Shown piece after piece: positions 13,621-26,153 of a DNA stretch of 64,000 bases (positions are counted from its first letter, which is position 1; the number at the start of each line of letters is the position of its first letter). Both the position numbers and the translations under genes were made by a program. The notes below the pieces were generated by a model that did not search any database, was not told the DNA's origin, and was given only the letters and a program-made list of their open reading frames with translations. The stretch is from Aldrovandia affinis (Eukaryota > Chordata > Actinopteri > Notacanthiformes > Halosauridae). The stretch is taken from contig JAINUG010000052.1 in the NCBI GenBank assembly GCA_029706075.1, forward strand, positions 423,001 to 487,000, in the 5' to 3' direction.

Positions 13621-15416
13621 TAACCGGGACATCATATCATTAATTATTATTACTAAACTAAAATGAAAACCAGCATTATAATATGAAAGTTTTTAATTCA
13701 GCGCTGTTTTATTTTTAAATCACATAGTGGCCGAGCAGCATAATTGTCTGTTTTAATATAAAAATAATACGTCACAATTGAAGAACCGACATTTTTCTTT
13801 CCTTCTTTCCTATAACTGAAGTGCACAACTTTGCCGTCTGTTGAAATAAATATTTCTAACCCAACATGGCAAACGCTTTGATAACCTGTATTCAAAACAT
13901 ATAAACCGATACATGTGCTCTGTCTGGTAGCCTCTCTAAAAGTATTAAAACATAAGAACGAAGCCGACAGTGTTTTCTCAATTCTTTGTAAAATATTGCT
14001 ATGCTTTTGCCTTACCTTCGCTGATTGTGCGAGCTATTGTCGCGATTTTATATTCGCCGCATAATCATTCCAGCTTATATTTTTTGTTTTTAACGATGTA
14101 ATGCAGTTAAAATGTGTTTTTACGTTCCAACAATATTTAACGGGAATAGTAAAATATAACATTGAAATGATTGGTTTTATTTATTATTAGAGTTAAATTT
14201 AATTTCCGTGTAATCCTTCCTAAACGTGATTTCGTGACACGTCTAACCACGCCCATCCCTATAGGCGCCCAGCCTTCCTACTTCCAAGGTACCATACACA
14301 AACTCGTTGAAATAGCCTTTTGTAGCTTCGAATGTTTACAGAATCGTCTCCGCTTTAGTTGTGACGTACATTTGCTCTATTTGTGACGTGACCGTTTTCT
14401 TTTCTTCTTGAGTTCTTTATAAGTCAACTGCCAATTTAAAAGGCATCTCCCACTTTCATTTGGTGTTTAAGTAGTTTAGCTACTTCTAAACAACAGTCCT
14501 CAGAATAACTGGCCTAATTAGTAAAAAGTAGCCTAATGTCCAGAACAGAACAGGACAGACACCGTGTGAGTATTATCCAGCTGGAACTGTACAGACATGT
14601 AAAATGATACTTTTTGACTTCAAGTAGACCTAGATATTCAAGCATTAGACAGAAGCTGCCAGAAGCATTTTATTAAGGTGGCCAATGTAGCGGATGTGCT
14701 CTGGTACGTGAGCGTCCGCTACAGAAAGTGACGTGCGTAAGAGTGTGATTAGAGCTCAACGAGCTAAATCGCTCTCTTGTCGCGTCGAGATCCCTCGGTC
14801 GGTTCGAAACTCGCTGCGGGCAGAACCAAACTCCGTTACAGCAACAGCAGATAGCTTCTATAAATTATATAAATACATTTAAATAACTGTTTATCCGTAG
14901 TATATGGCTCACATGAAAATATAAAAAGACACTGCTATCCTCAGTATAAAATCTGTGATTTAGTAGGCCTATAATGTGTATATATTTATTGAAATGATTT
15001 GAATTCATTCGATTTTGGGCCATTTTGAGGATGAAGGAAAAGGTTAGTAATTTTATTTATTTATTTTAAATGAGGAGTAAGCAGGGATACATATACAAGA
15101 AGTATTGAACAAGTAGGCAGTGGTGGTGATTGGATAGATGTACAGGATTCAGTGGTAGTGGAGTCTGAAAAGAGTAATTGGCTGAAGTAAGTCTTTTAAC
15201 TGACAGGCCTGTTATAGGAAGGTGGTTACTTCATGTTTACTTTCTTTAATGTAACTTTTGGCAATGATGTGACCTGCACATGAGAGCCTCAGCAAATCGG
15301 TCTTTGTGTGCCATGTGGAACAAGAGAGGAGTGGCAGTTTTAGTTACTACGGTCATTTTAGTTGGGCCAGATATCAGGACCGTTGTAATCACTGTCCACT
15401 GGCTCTCTGCCTCTTG

Positions 15417-15715
15417 TTAATAAAATGCAGCTTTTAAAATTACGTTGTTTTAGGACTGTCACAGCTTCACTGTCATCCACTCTTTTTAGTAAATGTTCGC
15501 TTTAAACGTGACGATGTCACAGGTTTGTAGCAGCTCTGCTCTTTTTGCTTCTGATTAATAAACGGCAGCTTTTAAAGTGAGGATGTTAGTGTCATAGCAG
15601 CTCTGCTGTCTTTGACTCTTAGTAATACACAGTAGCTTTTAGCAGCACTACTTGTTGTAATTCCTGACTTGCTGTGCTATTTCTGTTTTCTTTTTAAAGT
15701 AAGCAGTGTGGCTTC
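15417..15715 (+). repeat. Degenerate ~68-bp tandem repeat
   Basis: Diverged copies of a unit containing TTARTAAA followed closely by a GCAGCTTTTA-like block start near 15417, 15486, 15555, 15619 and 15694. Spacings are about 64-75 bp. Each unit also carries a CAGCTCTGCT-like or GTCACAG-like segment. It looks like an old minisatellite. No coding potential is evident. Confidence 0.5.
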
Positions 15716-15868
15716 GTCTGCTTTACTCTGTGTAAATCCACTTTGAAGTTCTGTCAGCTTTCACATTTTTGATGACATCGCAATACTTTAGGAAGTCCCA
15801 ATTGAAGTCTGCAATAACCGGTGTTTGCGGATGCTGTTCTGAAGCTGAACCTCGCAGTTTTTAGAAAG

Positions 15869-15894
15869 CTTTTTTTTTTTTTTTTTTTTTTTTT
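15869..15894 (+). repeat. Poly(T) tract
   Basis: A T homopolymer of about 25 bases inside the tsc22d1 intron. No attached retroposon body is recognisable on either side. Confidence 0.7.
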
Positions 15895-17056
15895 CTTAGT
15901 TTCCTTCTTTCATTTAACATTTTATCTCCGTTTTATTTATTTCTCATTCTGGGATGTTATATTTGCAGTCCCCTGCCATTGCCGCAGTTCCTCCATTGGT
16001 TTAGGAGAACGGCACAAATGAACGTACATTTTTATGGCTTTATATGCGCTTCGTTTCTGTCTCTGGAGCAGAGGCACGCAGTTAAGATCCAGTGACATAC
16101 AAAAAAAAACCCAATCCCGATGTTTAATATGAGTTTGGTGGCTTTCCCGGGGCCAATAAACACACATCAGTGGTTTAACTCATAAGGTTGTGGATATTAT
16201 AAAGCCCTCTCTGATGGGAAAAGCCATAGGGGACATGCGTTCCTGTCTAGTGTTCCTGTCATCTTCCTCTCGCATTTCCTACACTTTTCCCGTAAACATT
16301 TAGTTGCGAATATGCCGTTACGAACAATATTGAAAACGACCACACTGAAGCCCTGAGCTGAGAGTTCAGCAGCTCTGTTTTTTTTGTGTCATAGCGTAAA
16401 CACCGCTCATTATTGTTAAAACCTCCCTCCCTCTCGACTGGGCCCAAACAAAGCAAGCCAGAGAGATCCAGAACCGGCGTGCGCTCGTTTTTATTACCCA
16501 TACACCATATCGGCCACGGGCATATTCTTCACCCAGCGCTTTCAGCCAGCCCCACTGAATAGCCCCTGAATTTCACAGCATATTGACCGATGCGATAAGT
16601 GCAAATGAGTAAACCGTATCAATGCACGCGCACTTCACTCGGGTTTTGTTCGAGGAGCTACGCGATGACGACAGCGATGCAGAACACGAGCACTTTCTAT
16701 TCCATGTCCGGGCCATTTGACTTACGGGAGCCCCTGGAGAGATTCCTTTCGGGGGGCGGGGGGGAGTCGCTGCTGGGAGCGGTTTGCGAAACCTGCGTGA
16801 AGTGTTCACCCTCCTCGGCAAAGTCAACCGGTCGCTTCAGGGGAGAAGGATAACCGTGTTTTACAGTGGCAGATAAAGCCCTCAGAGCAAAACCCGGAAC
16901 TGTGAGGACGAAGAATGGAGAGGGGCGTGTTTGACATGCTCCAAACCTTGGCGGCTTGGTTTTGGGAGCTGTCGTTGTCCCGGCTGATTGCGCGATCTCC
17001 TGCCTTCGCTGTCGTCTGGGCGGGGGGGGACTTAAAAGTTTGTTTGAGAAAACCTG

Positions 17057-17155
17057 GGGCCGTATGTACAAAGCTTCTAAGAGTAGGAGTGCTGATCTAG
17101 GATCAGGTTTTGTAGATTAGCACTCCTACTCTTTGAATGTTTGTACATATGGTTG
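17057..17155. mobile_element. Palindromic hairpin MITE
   Basis: Two arms of about 40 bp (17060-17099 and 17113-17152) are inverted copies of each other around a short loop. The arms carry TAGGAGTGCTGATCTA on the left and its complement TAGATTAGCACTCCTACT on the right, with GTATGTACAAA / TTTGTACATA at the outer ends. The sequence resembles a palindromic repeat common in fish genomes. No protein is encoded, so it would be a non-autonomous element. Confidence 0.75.
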
Positions 17156-19996
17156 GGACCGGCTTGTAGCGTGGAAGCAAGTCCAGGACTCCCAGTCAAT
17201 TGGTGAGCTGCAATGCATGCTAATATGAGAAACTGTGCTGTGTTTTATGATGGCGTTTAAATCTGTTAATTATCAATGTTCCTGTCGTGACCCCATGCCC
17301 TCTCAGCCCCCTGACCACGGGCCCATGAAAATATTCTACATTTGAAACCGGGCTGCGGTGTAAAAAAGTTTGGGGTGCCTTCTGGGAGTTTTCGCGTATT
17401 GCCACAACAACCCACCTTGCAACAAAAGATCTCAGGCCATGGGCCTCCGTCAAAGCAAGTCGGACTTGGTTCTGCTCCCCCACAAGTGCCCAGTCATTGA
17501 CTCTGAACGGCAGCTGTGCCGTACGACCGACACTTAATGCGTACGGCGGTGATGGGCACCCGCCCCCGCTCCTCTCCACCGCCCGTCCGTCCGCGGCCGG
17601 CCGTGAAATCAGGACCGACCGCGCGCGTGTGAGTCAGCAGAGTTTTGCGGCCGCGTCTGCGCGGCGGGACGGGGCCGGAAACGGGGGGCGGGGGCCTTGA
17701 GCATGTGCCCCAGGGGTCGCTCCTGCTCTGTTAAACACACACAATAAGATTTCCCCTCCTTGTGTCACCAGGCCCTGCAGTGTGAAACGGGGTCAGCGTG
17801 GAGACAATGGCCTCACCGCTCGCACAAAAATAAATCTTTTCCTTGTTTTTTTTGTTTTTTTTAAGTGCCCAACTTGTACTGAGTAGTGCCTAAATGTTCC
17901 CGAAAACAGGATTTTGCTGCATCACGTTCTGCCAGATAAGTAGAACTATAGAGAGGGCTTCCTTCGCTGGTGGGTATAAGAATGTCAGGGGCCGGTTGCT
18001 ATTTTTACGGTTTCTGCAAGCTTAAGTTCTGCGTGCGCAACAGGATAACTACTATAATGCAGTCTGTTTTTTAACACTCCATTTCTCCAATCGTTTGAAT
18101 TGAATGTGATGTTCTAGTGTTATGTGACCCAAGCCACTATTGTGAAGAACCAAAATCAGCAAATTTCCCAAGAGGCTGTCTCACATGTTGAGTCCCCCCT
18201 CTGGTTTTTGTTAGTTTCAGCTGTTTGAAGTGGAGGGGGGGTTGCCTGATTTAAAATCTCCTACAATCCACCATTTACACACTTCCCAGGTTAATCCAAG
18301 TTGACCAACGTTGATGTGCCCTGCTGTAAAGCGCCTATTTCGGCAGGCATTTCCTCATTGGTGCTAAGAAAGCCTATGTGTGCCAGTGAGGTCAAAGGTG
18401 ACCGATGCGCCCATTGTCCATCACTGCAGCAGCGGGCTCCAGCAGCACAGAGAGAACATTGGAGCATTTGCAGACAAGAGCAGGCTATTCAGCCCCGCTA
18501 GGCCCTACATTTGCCTATACCTAAACAACAAGAACGAGAGGCTGCAGGCAACCTTGGAGGCTTCCGAGGCTCGTTCCGCGAAAGACCTGCCCAAACGCCG
18601 GAGAGAGCCTGTCGGAATTCATGCCTCAGAAGGATGTCACGTTTACAACGTTTACCAAGTTTGGCGTTTATACGCGCAGCCCGTGGGAAATTCAGCTGCC
18701 AGCCCGACAGGAGTTTAAAAAAAAATAAACTTTTACATTTTTTTTTTACATCTTTTTTTTCGCCCATACTGGGCGTGGCAAAGGGGGGAGCGGTCTGAAA
18801 ACGTTCCATGGGAGGGTTCCGACCAATGCGACATGCGTGCCAAGTTTTGTTCAATTGGAGCAACGTGGCGGACTGGTGGTACAGAAGCCCCCATCGGGGG
18901 GGGGGTGAGGTCTCTGTAAGGTGAACAGACACGACTCTCCCCCTCCCCCCTCCCGACGCGACTGTCCTGTGTGGGACCGCCCTGCCTCGCCCCCCAAGCT
19001 TATTCTGGGTTCCGTCAGCGCCAGAATGCCTGCCGTGTGTGGGCGCCACGAGGGTATCTGGAAGTGGAGGGCCGCCGTCGGACACAGATCACTTCCTCTG
19101 GACACTGCCATTGTCTCCCCCTGCCTCATTGTTCCACACGTATACACACAGCCCGCGGGGGCTTGCCGTTGAGCTCCCTTGCCCAGACAGCATAATGGGC
19201 ACGCTCATAACAGCCGAGAATCTCCCGTACTGTACCGCTCGCGTGGATTGCGATGAGTCAGTGCAAAGCTATGGGGGACGCTGGGTTCTTCGTGATAAAG
19301 AGCACGGGCTTTGGGGGGGGCCCGCCTGTGAAAATACAGCCCTGAACGAATCCTCATGTTAACGTCGCGACTCATGTTTGTGCGAGTGTCTGCGTCCTTG
19401 GCGGGCCCTGTCTTTCGTCTCCAGCCGGTGCAGTGTCGTAGAGGATCGTTCTTGTGAAGGGCATTGCGGGACGGGATTCAAAGCCAGCACAAGCACGGGC
19501 CGTGTTTTGTTTTGTCTGCTGCGCTCTTTGTTTGAGTTTGAAAGGGTATGGTTCTGTGCGGAGAAGTGCTCACCGTTTTGCGGTGCCCTCGCTCCGTTCT
19601 GCCGCTGGCTAACATGGTGAAGGCCAGGGGACATCTGAGCCCAACCGACCCAACCCCACTCAGGGGTCACCGCAGGTCTCTTCTCCGAAGAAAGACCGAA
19701 AGCTGCTCGCTCGCAGCGAGTGGGATTGCAGACGAGCTAAAGCTGTTTTACAGCTGTTCCCATAGACCTCGTGCCTCACAACGGTGGCGCCTCTCTGAAA
19801 AAACTGATGGAAACTAAATCTGCTGCAGTACAGCTTGCAGAAATATTGAACAACTCGTACCGTGAAGTGTAGGAAGTACCCCTCTTGAAGTAATGCTGTT
19901 TGGTTTGAAGTAACAGTGTTGTTTAGCATATGCGACTAGTTTATTACCATAACTAGCCTAAGCAAAGGCTCCCAGATGTTTTACCCAATCCTTACT

Positions 19997-20030
<34 letters not shown>
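19997..20030. repeat. (TA)n microsatellite
   Basis: An alternating TA run broken once by TG, followed by a T-tract. Intronic simple repeat. Confidence 0.8.
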
Positions 20031-20031
<1 letters not shown>

Positions 20032-20245
20032 TTTTTTTTAAATCTAAAAATAACTTTTTTGAGTCAACCTTTGAGCAAAGGACTGCAAATGACACAATGC
20101 TCTTGTAATCTAGTAGGCTGTTGGCTCGTACGTTACATTAGACAGACTAATATAAGAACGTTGTTCTCTATTTTCAGACCAAAGCAAATCCGGTGCATTC
20201 TTGTACAGCCTTTGCGTTGTCATGGAGAATAGACCGCTCATGTTC

Positions 20246-20460
20246 ATTTAATTCAAATTCAAAAGCTTTATTGTCCATTTCAGTTAAAAATGGAAATGTG
20301 TCTTTGGCTACATATATAGCTCAAATACATAAACACAGTAAAACAGGCATCACAATAAATAAGAACTCAGTCTGTACAACATTACAACACTAAAAGACAC
20401 ATTACAGTACACCATTAAAAGACACATTGTATAACAACTTTAGTAGGGCTAAGTGGTTCA
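20246..20460. repeat. AT-rich interspersed repeat
   Basis: It starts AATTCAAATTCAAAAGCTTT, a motif seen at the edge of common fish interspersed repeats. Inside, ACACATTACAGTACACCATT and CATTAAAAGACACATTGT repeat a local ACAC(A)TT theme. The class cannot be assigned with confidence. Confidence 0.35.
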
Positions 20461-20686
20461 TTGTTTTGGTAGCTATGGGCTAGATAGAAAAGAAAAAAAA
20501 AAGAATGTTTGGTAGTTGCATGGATAAACTGTTTGTGTACTACATTTCAAACGTGGTGTAATGTGATTGACATTATTTCGATTAGAGCTACTGAGCAGGA
20601 AAAGACTGAAATATGATGACTAAGGTTTCATCATATACAAAATGTCACCAAATGTTGCTGCTTTGGCTGCTATTGCTAGTATTATA

Positions 20687-21915
20687 CACTGCCCGTCCCC
20701 AAAAAAAGTCTAATATTTTGTTGGACCGCCTTTAGCTTTGATTACGGCACGCATTCGCCGTGGCATCATTTCGATAAGCTTCTGCAATGTCACAACATTT
20801 ATGTCCGTCCAGAGTTACATACATTTTTCGCCAAGATCTTGTATTGATGATGGGAGAGTCGGACCACTGCGCAAAGTCTTCTCCAGCACATCCCAAAGAT
20901 TCTCAATGGGACTCTGGACTCTGTGGTGGCCAATCCATGTGTGAAAATGATGTCTCATGCTCCCTGAACCATTCTTTCACAATTTGAGCCTGATGAATCG
21001 TGTCATTGTCATCTTGGAATATGCCCGTGCCATCAGGGAAGAAAAAATCCATTGATGGAAAAACCTGGTCATTCAGTATATTCAGGTAGTCAGCTGACCT
21101 CATTCTTTGGGCACATAACATTGCTGAACCTAGACCTGACCAACTGCAGCAACCCCAGATCATAACACTGCCCCCACAGGCTTGTACGGTAGGCACTAGG
21201 CATGATGGGTGCATTACTTCATCCACCTCTCTTCTTACCCTGATGCGCCCATCACTCTGGAACAGGGTAAATCTGGACTCATCAGACCACATGACCTTCT
21301 TCCATTGCTCCAGAGTCCAATCTTTATGCTCCCTAGCAAATTGAAGCCTTTCTTTCTGATTAACCTCACTGACAAGTGGTTTTCTTAAGGCTACACAGCT
21401 GTTTAGTCCCAATCCCTTGAGTTCCCTTCGCATTGTGCGTGTGGAAATGCTCTTACTTTCACTATTAAACATAGCTGTGAGTTCTACTGTTGATTTTTTA
21501 CGATATGATTTCACTAAACGTTTAAGTGATCGCCGATCACGATCATTCAATATTTTTCCCGACCACATTTCTTCCTCGAAGATGATGGTTCACCACTATC
21601 CTTTCAGGTTTTAATAATGCGTTGGGCAGTTAACCCAATTTTAGTAGTTTCAGCAATCTCCTTAGTTTTCTTTGCTTGATGCAGGCCAATAATTTGACCC
21701 TTCTGAAACAGATTAACATCTTTTCCACGACCACAGGATATGTCTTCCGACATGGTTGTTTAAGAAATGAGAAGCTACTCACTGCATCAGTTAGGGTTAA
21801 ATAACTTGTTGCCAGCTAACACATATTAATCACTGCAGTAATTATCCAATGGAGGGCTCTTACCTATTTGCTTAGTTAAATCCAGGTGGTGATTTTTTTT
21901 TTTGGCCAGGCAGTG
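20687..21915 (-). mobile_element. Tc1-like transposon copy A
   Basis: The element is bounded by TA dinucleotides (20685-20686 and 21916-21917). Its ends are imperfect inverted repeats, CACTGCCCGTCC on the left and CACTGCCTGGCC read inward from the right. Its length, about 1.23 kb, is normal for the Tc1/mariner superfamily. It carries a broken transposase on the - strand. The ends and the coding part both show decay, so it is inactive. Confidence 0.85.
20790..21753 (-). pseudogene. Broken Tc1-like transposase (copy A)
   Basis: The reading begins at an ATG at 21753. An early in-frame stop or frameshift follows about 50 codons later, and the longest intact piece is 20903-21568. That piece has a helix-turn-helix-like N-terminal part, WSDESRF with the first catalytic Asp, GGSVMIWGC, and [10 protein letters not shown] with the second Asp. 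The reading breaks right after WPPQSPES, where a small deletion removes the usual NPIE segment with the catalytic Glu. The DDE triad is therefore incomplete and no active enzyme is expected. Confidence 0.8.
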
Positions 21916-22262
21916 TACTTCAATTCATTTAAGTACACTGAGAGCATCATTGGGCCCTTATTGGGGTCTTTGGCTTCTGCCAATCAAATGGGAAAGGCTG
22001 AACGTTGGCCAATATTCTAATTAATCTGTCGACCCCTATTTGAAAAGTGTGGCGTGTGATCTTAAAACTGTATCGATCATATTTAGCTAGACGTAACCTA
22101 CCTTTTGCTGGCCAGTTATAATGTAGGCTACTTTGTTGTTTATTTTAGGTTTTTTTAGTAGTTAATTGGGAATGCGTAAATAATGATGTAACTTGATAGG
22201 TTTTATATTCAAATATAAAAAAATATTGTTGTATTGTTTTTTATTGTTATTGTTTTATTTAG

Positions 22263-22411
22263 TGGTTCTCTGTAGCTCAGTAGGTAGAGCATGGCGCTGA
22301 CAACACTTCGGTTGTGGGTTTGATTCCCATTGGGGCCGCATATGCTGAAAAAAAGTGTATGCATTAATTACTGTAAGTCGCTTTGGATAAAAGTATCTGC
22401 TAAATGGCATA
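22263..22411 (+). mobile_element. tRNA-headed SINE with LINE-type tail
   Basis: The head contains TAGCTCAGTAGGTAGAGCA (A-box region) and GGGTTTGATTCCC (B-box region). The 3' part has GTAAGTCGCTTTGGATAA then TATCTGCTAAATGGC, the tail shared with L2/UnaL2-type LINEs. The short body lacks the middle segment found in the SINE at 53297. Its 3' end is cut by Tc1-like copy B, inserted at the TA at 22410-22411. Confidence 0.75.
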
Positions 22412-23683
22412 CAGTCAGGTCCATAAGTATTAGGACAGTGACAGAATTTTCATTATTTTGTCTCTGTACGCCACCACAATGGATTTGAAATTAAACAATC
22501 AAAATGTGCTTTAAGTGTAGACTTTCAGCTTTAATTTAAGGGTTTGGTCAAAAATATTGTATGAACTGTGTAGGAATTACAACCATTTTTTATACATAGC
22601 CCCCCAATTTTAGGGCCTCAAAAGTAATTGGACAAACTAACATAATCATAAATTAAATTGTCATTTTTAATACTTGGTTGCAAATCCTTTGCAGTCAATG
22701 ACTGCCTGAAGTCTGGACCCATAGACATCACCAGACGCTGGGTTTCTTCCCTGGTTATGCTCTGCCAGGCCTTTATTGCTGCTGTATTCAGTTCCTGGGG
22801 CGTTTTGCCTTCAGCAAGTGAAATGCATGCTCAATTGGATTCAGGTAAGGTGATTGACTTGGCCATTGCAGAACATTCCACTTCTTTGCCTTAAAAAAGT
22901 CTTGGGTTGTTTTCGCAGTATGCTTCGGGTCATTGTCCATCTGCCCTGTGAAGTGCCGTCCAATGAGTTTAGAAGCATTTGGCTGAATCTGAGCAGATAA
23001 TATAGCCCTATACACTTCAGAATTCATCCTGCTGTTTTTGTCAACAGTCACATCATCAATAAATACAGTTAACCAGTTCCATTGGCAGCCATACATGCCC
23101 ACGCCATAACACTACCTCCACCATGCTTCATGGGTGAGGTGGTATGCTTTAGATCATGAGCAGTTCCTTCACTTCTCCATACTCTTCTCTTCCCATCATT
23201 CTGGTACAAGTTGATCTTTGTCTCATCTGTCCATAGGATGTTGTTCCAGAACTGTACATGCTTTTTTAGATGTTTTTTGGCAAACTCAAATCTTGTCTTC
23301 CTGTTTTTGAGGCTTACCAATGGTTTACATCTTGTGGTAAACCCTCTGTATTTACTCTGGTGAAGTCTTATCTTGATTGTTGACTTTGACACAGATACAC
23401 CTACCTCCTGGAGGGTGTTCTGGCCAACTGTTGTGAAGGGGGTTTTCTTCACCAGGGAAAGAATTCTGTCATCCATCACAGTTGTTTTCCGTGGTCTTCT
23501 GGGCCTTTTGGTGTTCCTGAGCTCACCAGTGCGTTCTTTCTTTTTAAGAATCCGTTCACCCGATTTGGATGTAAATACCCTCAAATTAAAGCTGAAAGTT
23601 TGCACTTTCAGCTCATATTCATTATTTAATTCCAACTCCAATATGCTGTCGTAGACCGCTAAAATAACATAACTTTGTCATTG

Positions 23684-23686
<3 letters not shown>
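22412..23686 (-). mobile_element. Tc1-like transposon copy B
   Basis: The left end starts CAGTCAGGTCCATAAGTATT just after a TA. At the right end only the inner part of the inverted repeat survives (TTTGTCATTGTCC at about 23674-23686), and a GT microsatellite replaces the outer bases. The transposase remnant lies on the - strand. This is a different Tc1 lineage from copies A and C, judged by its ends and its protein. Confidence 0.8.
22788..23641 (-). pseudogene. Frameshifted Tc1-like transposase (copy B)
   Basis: Two overlapping frames (23069-23641, then 22788-23102) together cover most of a Tc1-type transposase. The first frame has a basic linker (KRPRRPRK), LWTDETKINLY with the first Asp, and GGGSVMAW. 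The second has [11 protein letters not shown] with the second Asp and SPYLNPIEHAF with the Glu, so the DD34E residues are all still visible. A frameshift near 23.08 kb separates them and the C-terminus is also disrupted. It is inactive as it stands. Confidence 0.8.

Positions 23687-23740
<54 letters not shown>
23686..23740. repeat. (GT)n microsatellite
   Basis: An uninterrupted GT run of about 27 units abutting the truncated right end of Tc1-like copy B. Expansion here probably erased the outer terminal repeat. Confidence 0.9.
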
Positions 23741-23743
<3 letters not shown>

Positions 23744-26153
23744 ATAGAGCGGCTCGTCATGACGCTTTCCGCTGAGGCATGTTTGTGCTGGAAGATTTGC
23801 TGTCTCCGGGGGCGATGTCGAGATGATAACACAATGCCTGTGTCAATACCTTTCCAGTACCTGTGGAATTTTAGCCTCCAACCAGGAGTTACGCAACAAC
23901 AGAGTGAGCCGACATCCTTTTCTCTCTCAAGTATGGTGACCTTCAGACCCCAACATGTCCCATGCTGGCCCAGCGTTACCCCGGGGGCTGGCCCTTTAGC
24001 CAGTGTTACGGTTGACCAAAATTTGACCCCAGAGACTCTTAAACGACAGGTGCTTGGTTGCAGATTGAGGCCATGCTCCCGATGCATGCTCGCTCTGGCG
24101 CTGATTGGATTGTTCCCAGTTGCACTCTCCTCGACCTCGTCTGGCATTTTTTGGACGAAGATACTTTTTCCCCTTCTTTGACTTCGTGCCATTCAGCTGT
24201 GCCTTTTTGGAAAACATTTGCAAAGATTTTTACCTTACTTGCTTGTCAGTTTTTCCCTGTGCATACTTTTTTCTTATGTACCTTTTGATAGCTAGGGAAG
24301 CGTAGAGTAGGGGAAGCGGTCTGTGGAAAAGAACGTCCTTTTTGACTTGCACGCGAGTGAGTTTAGAACCTATCCTCTCTGGTGCTAGGGCTTAGTCAGA
24401 CTGTTTTATAGATTTTTTATTATACCTTCGTTGTCATGTGAGTATGTCTACTGTCTGTCGTATGTCATAAATAATCCTGTATATTTTTATCTAACTTGTT
24501 GACTCAGGAATATTAGTGTGTCGCGTCCCATCTTGGTTCACCAGCCGGCTATTGAAGTGCGGGTGGTTTTTATAGGTTCGTAACAGCCGGACTGTTCTTC
24601 GGGACCTGCAGGGTTGCTGCAGGACAGACCGGCGTTGTGCTGCACGATTTGTGGTCAGGTCAGAGGCGGAGTTGTTAACAGAAAAGCCCATCTGCGTGTT
24701 AAATCCCGCCCCCTTTTGCTCGTATATCCTTCACTCTCGCTACACCAAGGTCATTGGCGGTATACGTGACCCCTCCATGACCCCTCACCCGTGCCCCCTC
24801 CATGACCTCTCACCCGTGCCCCTAAACCTCAGTGTTTGCACTTGTCTGCGTTCGCTGTGGATTTCTGCTACATGTAAGTTCGGTGCTACGCAAACGCTAG
24901 TCACATAAAGCACATTAGTGATCGTTCTCGTAGGCCAGGGACGCACTGACGCTTACGTAAAAGCGTATGTTCTGCCGGGGCCTTCCGAGGCGTGGTAAAC
25001 TGTTGCACGCCTGCCAACTTATATCTCCGCTCCGAAAAGGCAACCGTGGGCCCCCCCGAACCTCCCTGTCAGGATGAACAGGGGTGAGAACGCTTCTTTT
25101 TGAGACTGCTCCTGACAGCTGAAGTTAAGGGCCGTTTTTTTGTCAGGGCTTGTCGGGGACCGCGTGGCCCGGAGCCTTTTCTTTTTTTTGGTTTTTGTTT
25201 TTTGGTTTTTTCACGGGGTCGGGCTGAGCTTTGGTAGTTCCCGTGGTGACCAGCAACTGCCACGAGACTCGGCTGCCACCTCCTCCGGAGCCAAACTCGG
25301 CCTGACGTGAACCCGTCGGCCCGCGCCGGCCTGCCACGGTCAGAGAGGGCACAGGGCACAGCCACCTGCCAGGCCTCCTCCCTCGCGTTCATCGGCCAGC
25401 AGGCCTCCGGATTACAGCACTGTGACTGAGTACACCGGTGCCGTTCACTCCGCTGAGACTCTATATACAGCTGGCACTCTCACTTGTAATTGTTTTCACC
25501 CAGCAATTATTCATTTTAATTTTAAGGTGGTTTGATGGCTGGCTTAAGGCATGGGCGTTTCTGAAATCTTTGCCTAATCGGCATGACAGTTGGGTCTTTT
25601 ACGCAAAACGAAGGCACGGCCGTTCTCCCCCACGCAGGTTTGAACTGAACCCGGGACTGACAGCGACCGCCTTTCATTTGGATCTGAAAGAGAATTTGTG
25701 ACAGATGGTACAGTGCAATAGTAAATTAGCGTGAATGGTTGTCAGTCAATTTCTCCTGGTCGAAACGTGAGCTGGTGAATTACGAATGAAGCATAGGAGA
25801 CTTTTCACTTTAAAGTTTTAAATTATTTTAAATGTAATTGGCTCTTTATACAATCTCAGCAAGGAGTCTTCACAGGCTTCAGTAGCACAATGCATGACCG
25901 CACGCACGCACGCACACACACATGCCGCTGGCGGTGTCCTGTTCCCTGTAGAGTAAGAGACTGGAGAACAGGTAGTGCAAAGTCGTGCAGTATTGATGGA
26001 GAACTTCACTTCGCTGTGACCCAGGTAACCGGAGAGTGCAGGCCGCCCCACTGTCCCAGACCGGCCCCTTCACCAGCTCTGGCACTCATTCATGTGCTTG
26101 TACCTTCCATTATTCATTTGCCATTATTCACCCTTATTTTTTCTCAATGTATA

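Noticed and set aside
14687-14723. Short hairpin (GTAGCGGA…TCCGCTAC) with a B-box-like word downstream
   Set aside because: An 8-bp stem is too weak on its own, and no A box or tail supports a SINE or RNA gene.
22275-22340. Possible functional tRNA gene
   Set aside because: The A- and B-box-like words belong to a SINE head. There is no foldable cloverleaf or acceptor stem, and the body continues into a LINE-type tail.
23740-24192. 150-codon - strand ORF next to the GT repeat
   Set aside because: No recognisable domain. The overlapping + frame is equally open, as expected for chance.
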